This document shows positions 36,374-45,212 of a DNA stretch of 64,000 bases, one piece after another. Source of the DNA: Haloarchaeobius iranensis (GTDB taxonomy: Archaea; Halobacteriota; Halobacteria; Halobacteriales; Natrialbaceae); contig NZ_FNIA01000005.1 of NCBI RefSeq assembly GCF_900103505.1, forward strand, positions 1-64,000, in the 5' to 3' direction. The translations under genes and the position numbers were made by a program. Within the stretch, counting starts at the first letter, position 1, and every line of letters begins with the position of its first letter. The notes under the pieces are model-generated. The model searched no databases, was not told the origin of the DNA, and worked only from the letters and a program-made list of their open reading frames with translations.

Positions 36374-36381
36374 GATATAAA
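36374..36381 (-). promoter_or_regulatory. TATA box of the SMC-related gene
   Basis: TTTATATC on the minus strand, centred about 27 bases before the ATG. This spacing is that of a leaderless haloarchaeal transcript and supports the start chosen for the gene. Confidence 0.6.
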
Positions 36382-36621
36382 CGTTCGTGGTCGGGCACCC
36401 GCATACGCGGAGAATAACAGCAGTACTCTTGTTATGACTGGGCTCGGCCGGAGTACTCCATCGATGGACCTGTTCACGTGACGAAACGGTCCGGGGGGGA
36501 GTCGTCGATGCGCGTCGGTCACGAGCCCCCGGAGCGGTGCTCGCCAGGCGCTGTCTGGCCGGTCCGTCGGGCGATTGTGGGTTGTCCCAGGACGGAGATG
36601 GTGCGGTCGACCCGCGCACTG

Positions 36622-36638
36622 ATTTCGCATTACGAAAT
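36622..36638. promoter_or_regulatory. candidate IclR-family operator, copy A
   Basis: ATTTCG-CATTA-CGAAAT, perfect 6-bp arms with 5-base spacer. The same arms and spacing occur immediately upstream of the iclR gene of this island. It lies about 435 bases before the first chitinase gene. Confidence 0.45.
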
Positions 36639-37071
36639 TCCGGAGTGGGTGGCGTTCGCAACCGACCGCGCTGGCTCCTGCCGGCGAGATGCGTTCCACG
36701 ACACCCACGTCGTGGGTTTCACCCCGTTTTCCGGTCGGTTCGCGTCCGGATGGGTCGGGTGGGACTCGCGGCCCGATCGTCACTATGACGAAATTCGGCG
36801 GCTCGACATCGGCCACGTCCGGCGCCGATAGACTTTTGTCGGCTGTGAACGCATACCAATCCACATCACCACTAGCTCCGGTGTCGCTGGCGATCCGTGC
36901 TCGCCGGACCGCCGCCGCGAGAGCGACAGGTATATTATTTGCAGTATTTACGTATGTGAATTATATAGTTTGCTAGAATAGATTTTTAATATAGCCACCG
37001 TAAACTACTGCCGAGGTCGCACACTACGGCACGGTCGCGGAAGCGACGAGTGTGGCCTCGTCATCCAACCC

Positions 37072-37516
37072 ATGACACAGGACAGACGCAGCTACCTACG
37101 GAACGTATCGGCACTCGTCGCGTCGGTCGTCGGCGCGAGCGCGGCAGCATCGGCGGGGGACACGCCGCCCGAGTGGGACTCGGAGACGGTGTACACGGGC
37201 GGTGACCGGGTCGTCTACGACGGCTACATCTGGGAGGCCGAGTGGTGGACCCGGGGGACGACCCCGAGCGAGAGCGCGAACGTGTGGACGAAGATCGGGC
37301 CCGTCGACGGCGGCGGTGGCGGCGGCGAGCTGCCGCCGGCATGGAGCGCCGAGGCCACGTACACGGGCGGCGACCGGGTGACCTACGAGGGCTACATCTG
37401 GGAGGCCGAGTGGTGGACGAGGGGCGACGAGCCGACCGTCGAGGCCAACGTCTGGACCCAGGTCGAGCCCGTCGAGGACCCCGACGAACCGGCCGGCCCG
37501 ACGGCGTCGTTCACCG
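37072..37516 (+). repeat. 445-bp direct repeat, copy 1 (chitinase 5' end)
   Basis: Covers the Tat leader and both chitin-binding modules. It is nearly identical to 41053-41497 apart from a short block of changes around 37250-37270, and similarity drops sharply at the end of the PKD linker. Confidence 0.9.
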
Positions 37517-38868
37517 CGAGCGAGGCGGTCGTCGACCCGGGTACCGAGGTTGACTTCGACGCCAGCGGCTCCGAGGGCAGCATCAGCAGCTACGAGTGGA
37601 GCTTCGGCGACGGCGGGACCGCCACCGGCGAGGTTGTCTCGCACACGTTTGCAACGGCGGGCGAGTACACCGTCGAGCTGACCGTGACGAACGATAGCGG
37701 GACGAGCGACACGGCGACCGACACTATCGTCGCCGACGGTGGCACCCCGACCGAGGACCGTGTCGTCGGCTACTACATGCAGTGGTCGCAGTGGGACCGG
37801 GAGTACTATCCCGGCGACATCCCGCTGGACAAGGTCACCCACGTCAACTACGCCTTCCTCACCGTCGAGCAGGACGGGGCGGTGAACTACATCAGCGAGA
37901 ACGCGGCGATGCGCGTGCTCGAACCGGAGTCCTGGCACGACCACACCGGCTTCGACGAAATCGTCGACGACCCCGACACGCAGTTCCTGTTCTCCATCGG
38001 CGGCTGGAACGACTCGAAGTACTTCTCGAACGCCGCCCAGACCCAGGAGAGCCGCGAGCGCTTCGCGAACACGGCCGTCGAGATTATGCGCGAGCACGAC
38101 TTCGACGGACTGGACATCGACTGGGAGTACCCCGGCGGCGGCGGCAAGTCCGGCAACATCGTCCGCGATGGCGACAAGCAGCGGTACACGGAGCTCCTCC
38201 AGACGGTCCGCCAGAAGCTCGACGAGGCGGAGGACGAGGACGGACAGGAGTACCTCCTGACGACCGCGCTGTCGGCCGACCCCAACAAGAACGAGGGGCT
38301 AGACCACGCCGCGAACGCCCAGGCGCTCGACTTCCTGAACGTGATGACCTACGACTATCACGGGGCGTTCGACGACAACACGAACCACCAGGCCCCGCTG
38401 TACTACAAGGAGAACGACCCGTCGCCGCGCGCGGACGACTTCAACATCGACGCGTCGATGTCGTTCTGGGCCGACACCGCCTTCGACAATAACCAGCTCT
38501 CGCTCGGGCTGCCGTTCTACGGGCGCAGCTTCGGGAACGTCGCCAGCAGCGACAACGGCGGGCTCTACCAGTCCTTCGAGGGCTCGCCCGACGGCACCTG
38601 GGGCCAGGACAACGGCATCATGGAGTTCTGGGACATCGACCAGAACCTCGAACCCAGCGGCGAGTACGAGTACTACTGGGACGACACCGCGAAGGTCCCC
38701 TGGATCTACTCCGAGTCGAACGACGTCCTCGTCAGCTACGACAACCCCGAATCAGTCGGCATCAAGACGGACTACGCCGTCGAGAACGACTTCGGCGGGA
38801 TGATGTTCTGGACGTTCTCCGGCGACAAGAACGAGGTGCTGCTCGACACGGTCCTCGACCACCTCTGA
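37072..38868 (+). CDS. GH18 chitinase with two CBM5/12-like modules and a PKD domain
   Basis: A 598-residue secreted chitinase. A Tat leader with DRRSYLRN (residues 4-11) is followed by two ChiC-type chitin-binding modules (about 34-76 and 90-133; AEWWT core), a PKD domain (about 145-222) and the GH18 barrel (about 230-598). The catalytic DxxDxDxE is Asp345, Asp348, Asp350 and the acid Glu352. It should cut chitin to chito-oligosaccharides outside the cell. The first 445 bases are almost identical to those of the second chitinase. First gene of the chitin island. Confidence 0.95.
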   Translation: MTQDRRSYLRNVSALVASVVGASAAASAGDTPPEWDSETVYTGGDRVVYDGYIWEAEWWTRGTTPSESANVWTKIGPVDGGGGGGELPPAWSAEATYTGGDRVTYEGYIWEAEWWTRGDEPTVEANVWTQVEPVEDPDEPAGPTASFTASEAVVDPGTEVDFDASGSEGSISSYEWSFGDGGTATGEVVSHTFATAGEYTVELTVTNDSGTSDTATDTIVADGGTPTEDRVVGYYMQWSQWDREYYPGDIPLDKVTHVNYAFLTVEQDGAVNYISENAAMRVLEPESWHDHTGFDEIVDDPDTQFLFSIGGWNDSKYFSNAAQTQESRERFANTAVEIMREHDFDGLDIDWEYPGGGGKSGNIVRDGDKQRYTELLQTVRQKLDEAEDEDGQEYLLTTALSADPNKNEGLDHAANAQALDFLNVMTYDYHGAFDDNTNHQAPLYYKENDPSPRADDFNIDASMSFWADTAFDNNQLSLGLPFYGRSFGNVASSDNGGLYQSFEGSPDGTWGQDNGIMEFWDIDQNLEPSGEYEYYWDDTAKVPWIYSESNDVLVSYDNPESVGIKTDYAVENDFGGMMFWTFSGDKNEVLLDTVLDHL

Positions 38869-38996
38869 CCCCGGCACCGCTGCATGACATCGCGGCCCGC
38901 TCCCGTCCGTCGCTCCCGTAACGGGCGATGTCCGGGGCGCTGGTCGTATACGGTCTGAACAACCACCGAAAGCAACCACAGTTCGCAATTACCAGC

Positions 38997-40811
38997 ATGT
39001 CCGAAGACGAACCCTACGACAGAGACAGGCGTAGCTTCCTCAGAACACTCGGTGCCCTCGGGGCTGCCGCGGGAATCGGCGGCGTCGCCGGTGCGACCCC
39101 GGGCCGGCAGCCAGGGCCGAAGGAGGACGAACTCCTCGTCGGCGTCGAGCCGACGGCCAGCGTCTCGGCGGCCGCGTCGACCGTCGAGTCGGCCACCCCG
39201 TCCGACACGAGCGTCGTCCACCGAAACGAGACGCTCGGCTACCTCGCGGTGCGGGTCCCGGGGTCCGAGGCCAGCAGCGAGTCGAGCACCGCGTCCGGCA
39301 TCCGCGCGCAGTCGGGCGTCGCGTACGTGGAGGAGAACGCGACGTACCACGCGTTCTTGACGCCGGACGACCCGCAGTACGGGCAGCAGTACGCGCCACA
39401 GCAGGTGAACGCCCCGTCGGCGTGGGACACCACCCTCGGCAGCGAGGGCGTCACCATCGCGGTCGTCGACCAGGGGACCGACTACACCCACCCGGACCTC
39501 TCGGCCCGCTTCGGCAGCGAGGACGGGTGCGACTTCGTCGACGACGACGGCGACCCGGCCCCGAACGCGGCGAGCGAGAACCACGGCACCCACGTCTCCG
39601 GCATCGCCGCCGCGACGACCGACAACGGCACGGGCGTCGCCGGCATGTCCGACTGTACGCTGCTCTCCGTCCGCGTGCTCGGCGGGGGCGGCGGCGGGTC
39701 GCTCAGCGACATCGCGGACGGCATCCAGTGGGCTGCCGACCAGGGGGCCGACATCATCAACATGAGCCTCGGGGGCGGCGGCTACAGCCAGACGCTCAAG
39801 GACGCCGTCTCCTACGCGCTGAGCAACGGGACCCTGCCCATCTGTGCCGCCGGGAACAGCGGTCAGCGCGGCGTCGCCTACCCGGCGAAATACAGCGAGT
39901 GCGTCGCGGTCGGCGCGCTCGACCAGAACGAGAACCTGGCGAGCTTCAGCCAGTACGGGCCCGACCTCGACGTGGTCGCACCGGGGGTCGACGTGCTCTC
40001 GACCGTCCCCGGCGGGTCGTACGAGCGTCTCTCCGGCACCTCGATGGCGTGTCCGGCGACCAGCGGCGTCGCGGCGCTCGGCCTCTCCGCGAACCCCGGG
40101 CTCTCCGCCGAGGAACTGCGGAGCCAGCTCCAGGACACTGCGGTCGACGTCGGCCTGGGCGAGGAGAAGCAGGGCGACGGTCGCGTGGACGCGGCGAACA
40201 TCGTCGGCGACGGTGGCGGCGGTGACCCGACCGCCTCCTTGACCGTCTCACCGACCGACCCGGCCGTCGACGAGACCGTGTCGGTCGACGCGTCCGGCAG
40301 CAGCGACGACGGGACCATCGCGAGCTACGAGTGGGCGTTCGGCGACGGGGCCACCGCGACCGGCGTCACGGCCAGCCACGCCTACGGGGCCGCAGGCGAG
40401 TACACCGTCGAACTCACCGTCACCGACGACGACGGGAACACCGCGACGGCTACCGAGACCGTCACCGTCTCCGACGACGGTGGTGGCGAGTACCCCGCGT
40501 GGGACCCCGAGACGGTCTACACCCAGGGCGACCGTGTCACGTACGACGGCAAGGTCTGGGAGGCCCAGTGGTGGACCCAGGGCACCGAACCTAGCAGCGA
40601 GGCGAACGTCTGGGAGATGGTCGAGGACGACGACCCCAGCACCGACTGCTCCGGCATCCCGAGCTGGGACGGCACGACCGTCTACACCGACGGCGACGAG
40701 GTCGTCTTCGAGGGCACGCTCTGGCGTGCCAAGTGGTGGACCCGGGGCACCGAACCCGCGACGAGCGCGCCGGTCTGGGAGATGCTCGGCGACTGCCAGG
40801 GCTCGCAGTGA
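38997..40811 (+). CDS. chitin-binding subtilisin-like protease
   Basis: A 604-residue halolysin-like S8 protease. A Tat leader with DRRSFLRTLG (residues 10-19), a propeptide, then the catalytic domain with Asp158 (DQGTD), His196 (NHGTHVSG) and Ser349 (GTSMACPATSG). These are followed by a PKD domain (about 410-495) and two CBM5/12-like modules at the C-terminus with AQWWT and AKWWT cores. Start: the ATG giving MSEDEPYDR; an upstream ATG adds residues ahead of the leader. Placed between two chitinase genes, it probably strips protein from chitin-protein matrices (inference). Confidence 0.92.
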   Translation: MSEDEPYDRDRRSFLRTLGALGAAAGIGGVAGATPGRQPGPKEDELLVGVEPTASVSAAASTVESATPSDTSVVHRNETLGYLAVRVPGSEASSESSTASGIRAQSGVAYVEENATYHAFLTPDDPQYGQQYAPQQVNAPSAWDTTLGSEGVTIAVVDQGTDYTHPDLSARFGSEDGCDFVDDDGDPAPNAASENHGTHVSGIAAATTDNGTGVAGMSDCTLLSVRVLGGGGGGSLSDIADGIQWAADQGADIINMSLGGGGYSQTLKDAVSYALSNGTLPICAAGNSGQRGVAYPAKYSECVAVGALDQNENLASFSQYGPDLDVVAPGVDVLSTVPGGSYERLSGTSMACPATSGVAALGLSANPGLSAEELRSQLQDTAVDVGLGEEKQGDGRVDAANIVGDGGGGDPTASLTVSPTDPAVDETVSVDASGSSDDGTIASYEWAFGDGATATGVTASHAYGAAGEYTVELTVTDDDGNTATATETVTVSDDGGGEYPAWDPETVYTQGDRVTYDGKVWEAQWWTQGTEPSSEANVWEMVEDDDPSTDCSGIPSWDGTTVYTDGDEVVFEGTLWRAKWWTRGTEPATSAPVWEMLGDCQGSQ

Positions 40812-41052
40812 GGCCGTCCGCCGTCGGTGACTGACCGCCCGTCCCCGTCCCACCGATGGGGTGGGGGCCGACGAGCAGCATCTCTATTTTCAGTACAAAT
40901 ATAGTTAGATTAACTCGTAGAAGAATACTTATTATCTTCTGGCCGGAAGATTCGGCCAGCGTCCACGAGCACGCGTGGGGTCGACGGCACCGGCCGTCGG
41001 TAGCGGGGCGGCCGCGACCGCACGCACGACTCCGGTGGACCGGAATCCGACC

Positions 41053-41497
41053 ATGACACAGGACAGACGCAGCTACCTACGGAACGTATCGGCACTCGTC
41101 GCGTCGGTCGTCGGCGCGAGCGCGGCAGCATCGGCGGGGGACACGCCGCCCGAGTGGGACTCGGAGACGGTGTACACGGGCGGTGACCGGGTCGTCTACG
41201 ACGGCTACATCTGGGAGGCCGAGTGGTGGACGAAGGACACCACGCCGAGCGAGAGCGCGAACGTGTGGACGAAGATCGGGCCCGTCGACGGCGGCGGTGG
41301 CGGCGGCGAGCTGCCGCCGGCATGGAGCGCCGAGGCCACGTACACGGGCGGCGACCGGGTGACCTACGAGGGCTACATCTGGGAGGCCGAGTGGTGGACG
41401 AGGGGCGACGAGCCGACCGTCGAGGCCAACGTCTGGACCCAGGTCGAGCCCGTCGAGGACCCCGACGAACCGGCCGGCCCGACGGCGTCGTTCACCG
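41053..41497 (+). repeat. 445-bp direct repeat, copy 2 (chitinase 5' end)
   Basis: Second copy of the leader and chitin-binding region, 3981 bases from the first. The near identity at third positions implies recent duplication or ongoing gene conversion. Confidence 0.9.
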
Positions 41498-42942
41498 TGG
41501 GTGATCGCTACGTCGAACCCGGCACCGCAGTCGAGTTCGACGCCAGCGGCTCCGAGGGCGACGTGTCGTCCTACGAGTGGGCGTTCGGCGACGACGCGAC
41601 GGCGACCGGCGAGGTCGTCAGCCACGCCTACGAGAACGAGGGCGAGTACACGGTCGAGCTGACCGTCACCGACGGGAGCGGCGCGAGCGACACCGCGACG
41701 GACACGCTGACGGTCGACGAGAACGCGGCCGGTGACGAGTTCAAGGTCGTCGGCTACTATCCGAGCTGGAAGGGCAACGAGGACTACGGCTACTACCCCG
41801 AGGACGTCCCGTTCGACAAGGTGACAGACGTGCTCTACGCGTTCCTGGACGTGCAGCCCGACGGCACGGTCACCATCCCGGACAGCGAGGTCGACCACGA
41901 GTCGCTGCTCCAGTCCTTCGCCGACCTGAAGCAGGGGCCGGCGGCGGACACGCGGCTCAAGCTCTCCATCGGCGGCTGGGCGCTCTCACCCGGCTTCGAG
42001 GATGCCGCTGACGACCCGAGCGGCCGGCAGCAGTTCGCCGACACCGCGGTCGCGCTCATGCGCGAGTACGACTTCGACGGCATCGACATCGACTGGGAGC
42101 ACCCCGGCCCGAACCGCGGCGTCTGCGAGTGCGGCAGTTCGGAGGGGCCGGCGAACCACGTGAAACTGCTCGAGGCCGTCCGCGAGCGACTCGACGAGGC
42201 CGAGGCCGAGGACGACCGCACGTACTACCTCTCGGTCGCCAACGGCGGCTCCGACTGGAACGCCGCGCTCATCAACCACCGCGAGGTCGAGCAGGTCGTC
42301 GACGACATCTACATGATGGCGTACGACTTCACCGGCGTCTGGCACGAGACCGCCGGGCTGAACGCGCCGATCTACGGGACCCCCGACGACTATCCGCCCT
42401 CCGGCGACGCCCAGCAGTACACCCTGGAGACCACCCTCGAGATATGGAAGAACCAGGGATACTGGGTCGACTGGATGGAGTGGGAGGACCACGGCGAGCC
42501 CGTCGAGGACCCCGGCAGCCTCGTGATGGGCCTGCCGTTCTACGGCCGCGGCTGCATCGTCGAGGACGGTATCTGGGACTCGTTCTCGCTGCCGGACTGG
42601 CAGCAGGGCGACCCCGAGCACCAGAACGATGTCATCCCGCCGGGAACGTGGAACGACCTCCTCGGCCCGGACCAGGCCAACACCGGCGCGTACGACTACG
42701 GCGACCTCGCCGCGAACTACGAGGGGGCCGACGGCTGGGAGAAGCAGGTGAACGAGCAGGGCCAGGTGCCCTACCTCTGGAACGAGTACGAGGGCGTCTT
42801 CATCAGTTACGACGACCCCGCCTCCATCGAGGAGAAGGTCCAGCTTGCGAAGGACGAGGGTCTCGGTGGCGTCATGTTCTGGGAGCTCTCCCAGGACTAC
42901 GACGAGACGCTCATCGACACCATCAACGAGGCCAAGCCATGA
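41053..42942 (+). CDS. second GH18 chitinase with two CBM5/12-like modules and a PKD domain
   Basis: A 629-residue secreted chitinase with the same architecture as the first: Tat leader, two chitin-binding modules, PKD domain, GH18 barrel from about residue 228. The catalytic motif is Asp342, Asp345, Asp347, Glu349 in FDGIDIDWEH. The barrel differs strongly from that of the first enzyme, with an insertion carrying CECG after the catalytic Glu. The two may therefore differ in product or in endo/exo mode. Start is the ATG of MTQDRRSY; the next gene overlaps its stop as ATGA. Confidence 0.95.
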   Translation: MTQDRRSYLRNVSALVASVVGASAAASAGDTPPEWDSETVYTGGDRVVYDGYIWEAEWWTKDTTPSESANVWTKIGPVDGGGGGGELPPAWSAEATYTGGDRVTYEGYIWEAEWWTRGDEPTVEANVWTQVEPVEDPDEPAGPTASFTVGDRYVEPGTAVEFDASGSEGDVSSYEWAFGDDATATGEVVSHAYENEGEYTVELTVTDGSGASDTATDTLTVDENAAGDEFKVVGYYPSWKGNEDYGYYPEDVPFDKVTDVLYAFLDVQPDGTVTIPDSEVDHESLLQSFADLKQGPAADTRLKLSIGGWALSPGFEDAADDPSGRQQFADTAVALMREYDFDGIDIDWEHPGPNRGVCECGSSEGPANHVKLLEAVRERLDEAEAEDDRTYYLSVANGGSDWNAALINHREVEQVVDDIYMMAYDFTGVWHETAGLNAPIYGTPDDYPPSGDAQQYTLETTLEIWKNQGYWVDWMEWEDHGEPVEDPGSLVMGLPFYGRGCIVEDGIWDSFSLPDWQQGDPEHQNDVIPPGTWNDLLGPDQANTGAYDYGDLAANYEGADGWEKQVNEQGQVPYLWNEYEGVFISYDDPASIEEKVQLAKDEGLGGVMFWELSQDYDETLIDTINEAKP

Positions 42943-44783
42943 GACGGCGGACGTACCTCCGGTCGGTCTCCTCGCTCCTCGGCGCGAGCGCGGCGGCCTC
43001 GGCGGCCTCGGCGGCCTCGGACACGCCCCCCGAGTGGGACGCCGACACGGTCTACACGGGCGGCGACCGCGTCGTGTACGAGGGGTACGTCTGGGAGGCC
43101 GAGTGGTGGACGAAGGGCGACGAGCCCACCATCGCGGCCAACGTCTGGACCCGCATCGAACCGGTCGACGGCGGCAGTGGAGGCGACGGGCCGCCGGCCT
43201 GGAGCCCGGACGCGACGTACACCGAGGGGGACCGGGTCACCCACGACGAGTCCGTCTGGGAGGCGAAGTGGTGGACGCGGGGCGACGAGCCCGGTGCGAG
43301 CGAGTGGGGGCCCTGGAAACTGGTCGAGGACGGCGGTGGCGGCGGTGGCGAGGAGCTCGCGGCGGCCATCGACGCGAGCGCGACGACCGTCACCGTCGGC
43401 GAGAGCGTGACCCTCGACGGCTCCGGCTCGACCGGCGACGTGGCGTCCTACCAGTGGGCCGTCGGCGACCGCGAGCCCGTCACGGGCGTCGAGACGGCCG
43501 TCACCTTCGACGACCCCGGCGAGTACGCCGTCACGCTGACCGTGACCGGTGCCGACGGTGCGACCGCGAGCGCGGAGACGACGCTGACCGTCGAGCCCGA
43601 GGACCAGCCGCCGGACGAGCTCACGCCCGAGACGACCATCGCCGAGTTCCTGCCGAACTACCAGGAGCGGCACATCCCGGACGTCTTCCTCGATTTCATG
43701 CCCGACGAGGTGGACAGCGGCGGGGGCCACGGGGGCCACGCCACGGCGGCGGTCGCGTGGCCGGACGACGAGAAGGCGGCCGACTTCGCGGTCGACCTCG
43801 ACGCGATCCGGAACAACGTCGAGGACGGCTCGCTGCAGTTCGGCTCGCTCGGTACCCAGGCGCTCGACTGGGCCAGCGAGTTCCGCGCCGCCGGCCTGCC
43901 GGACCACGCCGTCGCCCAGCTGCTGCCGCGGCTGATGCTCCTGCCCGACGAGCGGGAGGCCCCGACGTTCCAGGGGCCGGGGCGCGACGCGGCCTGGGAC
44001 GAGACGGCCGGCCCCGTCGCCGCGAGCAACGACCCATCCGCGCTCGTCCAGGACCCCTGGCCCACGGACGCACGCGGGGAGGACGACGAGGAGGTCGCCG
44101 AGCGCGACCGGGTCTACTTCCAGGCGCAGGACGACCCCGCGTGGTCGGACGACTTCGAGTACCTCGACAACTACGACAGCGCGCTGCTGGAGACGCTGCA
44201 GGAGAACACGCACCCGGCGACCGGCGAGCCGCTGGGTGGCGATAGCTTCACCGCGAACGCGCCGATGGAGGTCAGCACGGAGGTCCACGGCAGCGACTGG
44301 TTCTGGTACCAGGTGCTCCTGTTCGAGAACACCGGCCCGGTGCCGTACCACCTCGACGGCGCGGTCGTCTGGTGGCTCGGTCCGGCGAACTTCGGCAAGA
44401 CGATGTCCGCCGGCGCGTACAACAACGAGCAGCGCCCGAAGCCCGGCTACGGCCACCCGCAGCGCGACATCGTCGAGATAACGCTCCCCGACGAGCACGT
44501 CCCCGACGAGTACGCCGACGTCGACTCGACGCTGTCGGCGTACGCCGTCAGGCTGGCGTACCACGACTCGCCGTACAACATGCGGACGGCCTACCCCGGC
44601 CAGTACTGGTCGCTGGAGATCAGCGTGGGCGAACCGCTGCACCAGAAGTTCGACACGGCCGAGCAGCGCCAGCAGGTCGTCGACATGATTGCCGACACGG
44701 CCCACGTCGAACTGGAGACCGACATGGACCTGAACGACGACGTGGTCGACGCCATCGAGCTGTACAACCGCGTCGGGAACTGA
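42939..44783 (+). CDS. chitin-binding exoprotein with unrecognised C-terminal domain
   Basis: A 614-residue exported protein. A short Arg-rich leader (MRRRTYLRS) with an Ala repeat is followed by two CBM5/12-like modules (about 28-70 and 85-128, AEWWT and AKWWT cores) and a PKD domain (about 145-222). After residue 225 about 390 residues match nothing I know. They have a GGGHGGHA segment near residue 264, many Trp/Tyr, and a compact DWFWYQVLLFE core near residue 450. It is translationally coupled to the second chitinase. The context suggests a chitin-active role; whether catalytic or binding is open. Confidence 0.8.
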   Translation: MRRRTYLRSVSSLLGASAAASAASAASDTPPEWDADTVYTGGDRVVYEGYVWEAEWWTKGDEPTIAANVWTRIEPVDGGSGGDGPPAWSPDATYTEGDRVTHDESVWEAKWWTRGDEPGASEWGPWKLVEDGGGGGGEELAAAIDASATTVTVGESVTLDGSGSTGDVASYQWAVGDREPVTGVETAVTFDDPGEYAVTLTVTGADGATASAETTLTVEPEDQPPDELTPETTIAEFLPNYQERHIPDVFLDFMPDEVDSGGGHGGHATAAVAWPDDEKAADFAVDLDAIRNNVEDGSLQFGSLGTQALDWASEFRAAGLPDHAVAQLLPRLMLLPDEREAPTFQGPGRDAAWDETAGPVAASNDPSALVQDPWPTDARGEDDEEVAERDRVYFQAQDDPAWSDDFEYLDNYDSALLETLQENTHPATGEPLGGDSFTANAPMEVSTEVHGSDWFWYQVLLFENTGPVPYHLDGAVVWWLGPANFGKTMSAGAYNNEQRPKPGYGHPQRDIVEITLPDEHVPDEYADVDSTLSAYAVRLAYHDSPYNMRTAYPGQYWSLEISVGEPLHQKFDTAEQRQQVVDMIADTAHVELETDMDLNDDVVDAIELYNRVGN

Positions 44784-44918
44784 CCGGAGCGCGGGCCTGG
44801 CCGAGCCCGCCGGTTCGCGTGCCGTCACGCACCGCGTACAATTATTTGACGTGTGAGGCGATATGCATGCAGCCTGTGTGCAGCCGTCCTGGCGTGGACG
44901 GTCTCGCAGCAGGCACCC

Positions 44919-45024
44919 ACGACACGGAAGCGCAGGACCTGCCTCGGGAACGCACCGGCACTCGCCGCGTCGGTCGTCGGCACGAGCGCAGCGGCATCGG
45001 CGGCGGATACCCTCGCCCGAGTGG
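44919..45024 (+). pseudogene. relic of a chitinase leader
   Basis: The reading TRKRRTCLGN, ALAASVVGTSAAASAAD, then L.ARV lines up with the chitinase leader TQDRRSYLRN, ALVASVVGASAAASAGD. The DNA also aligns. No chitin-binding module follows. It is the remnant of a further gene of this set, cut down by deletion, inside the 429-base spacer before gdh. The rest of that spacer holds only a TATA-like CTTATTT near 45055 for gdh. Confidence 0.7.
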
Positions 45025-45212
45025 CGGTTCCTTCCGTCCGCCGACCGACCCGAACTTATTTGTCTCGACTCCACGACGAACGTCATAATGGCGACCGGAC
45101 GACCACGGCCCAGCACCAGCGACGTGTGCCGGACACGCCCCGGTGCGGGCCACCGAGCAGACGACGTATCGCAGCGAGACGACCACCCCAGCAGACCGAC
45201 CGCCGGGGGAAG

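Larger units (their letters stand above)
36352..37071. other. 720-base regulatory spacer before the chitin island
   Basis: No supported gene. The left part has a near-palindrome TGTTCACGTGACGAAAC (36471-36487) and the symmetric site described below. The right part (36930-37000) turns AT-rich and has TATA-like TTTTTAATATA about 75 bases before the first chitinase. Open frames here lack haloarchaeal coding bias. Confidence 0.55.

Noticed and set aside
36478-36831. 117-codon plus-strand frame in the spacer before the chitinases
   Set aside because: No GC3 bias and no homology recognised; it spans the symmetric operator-like site.
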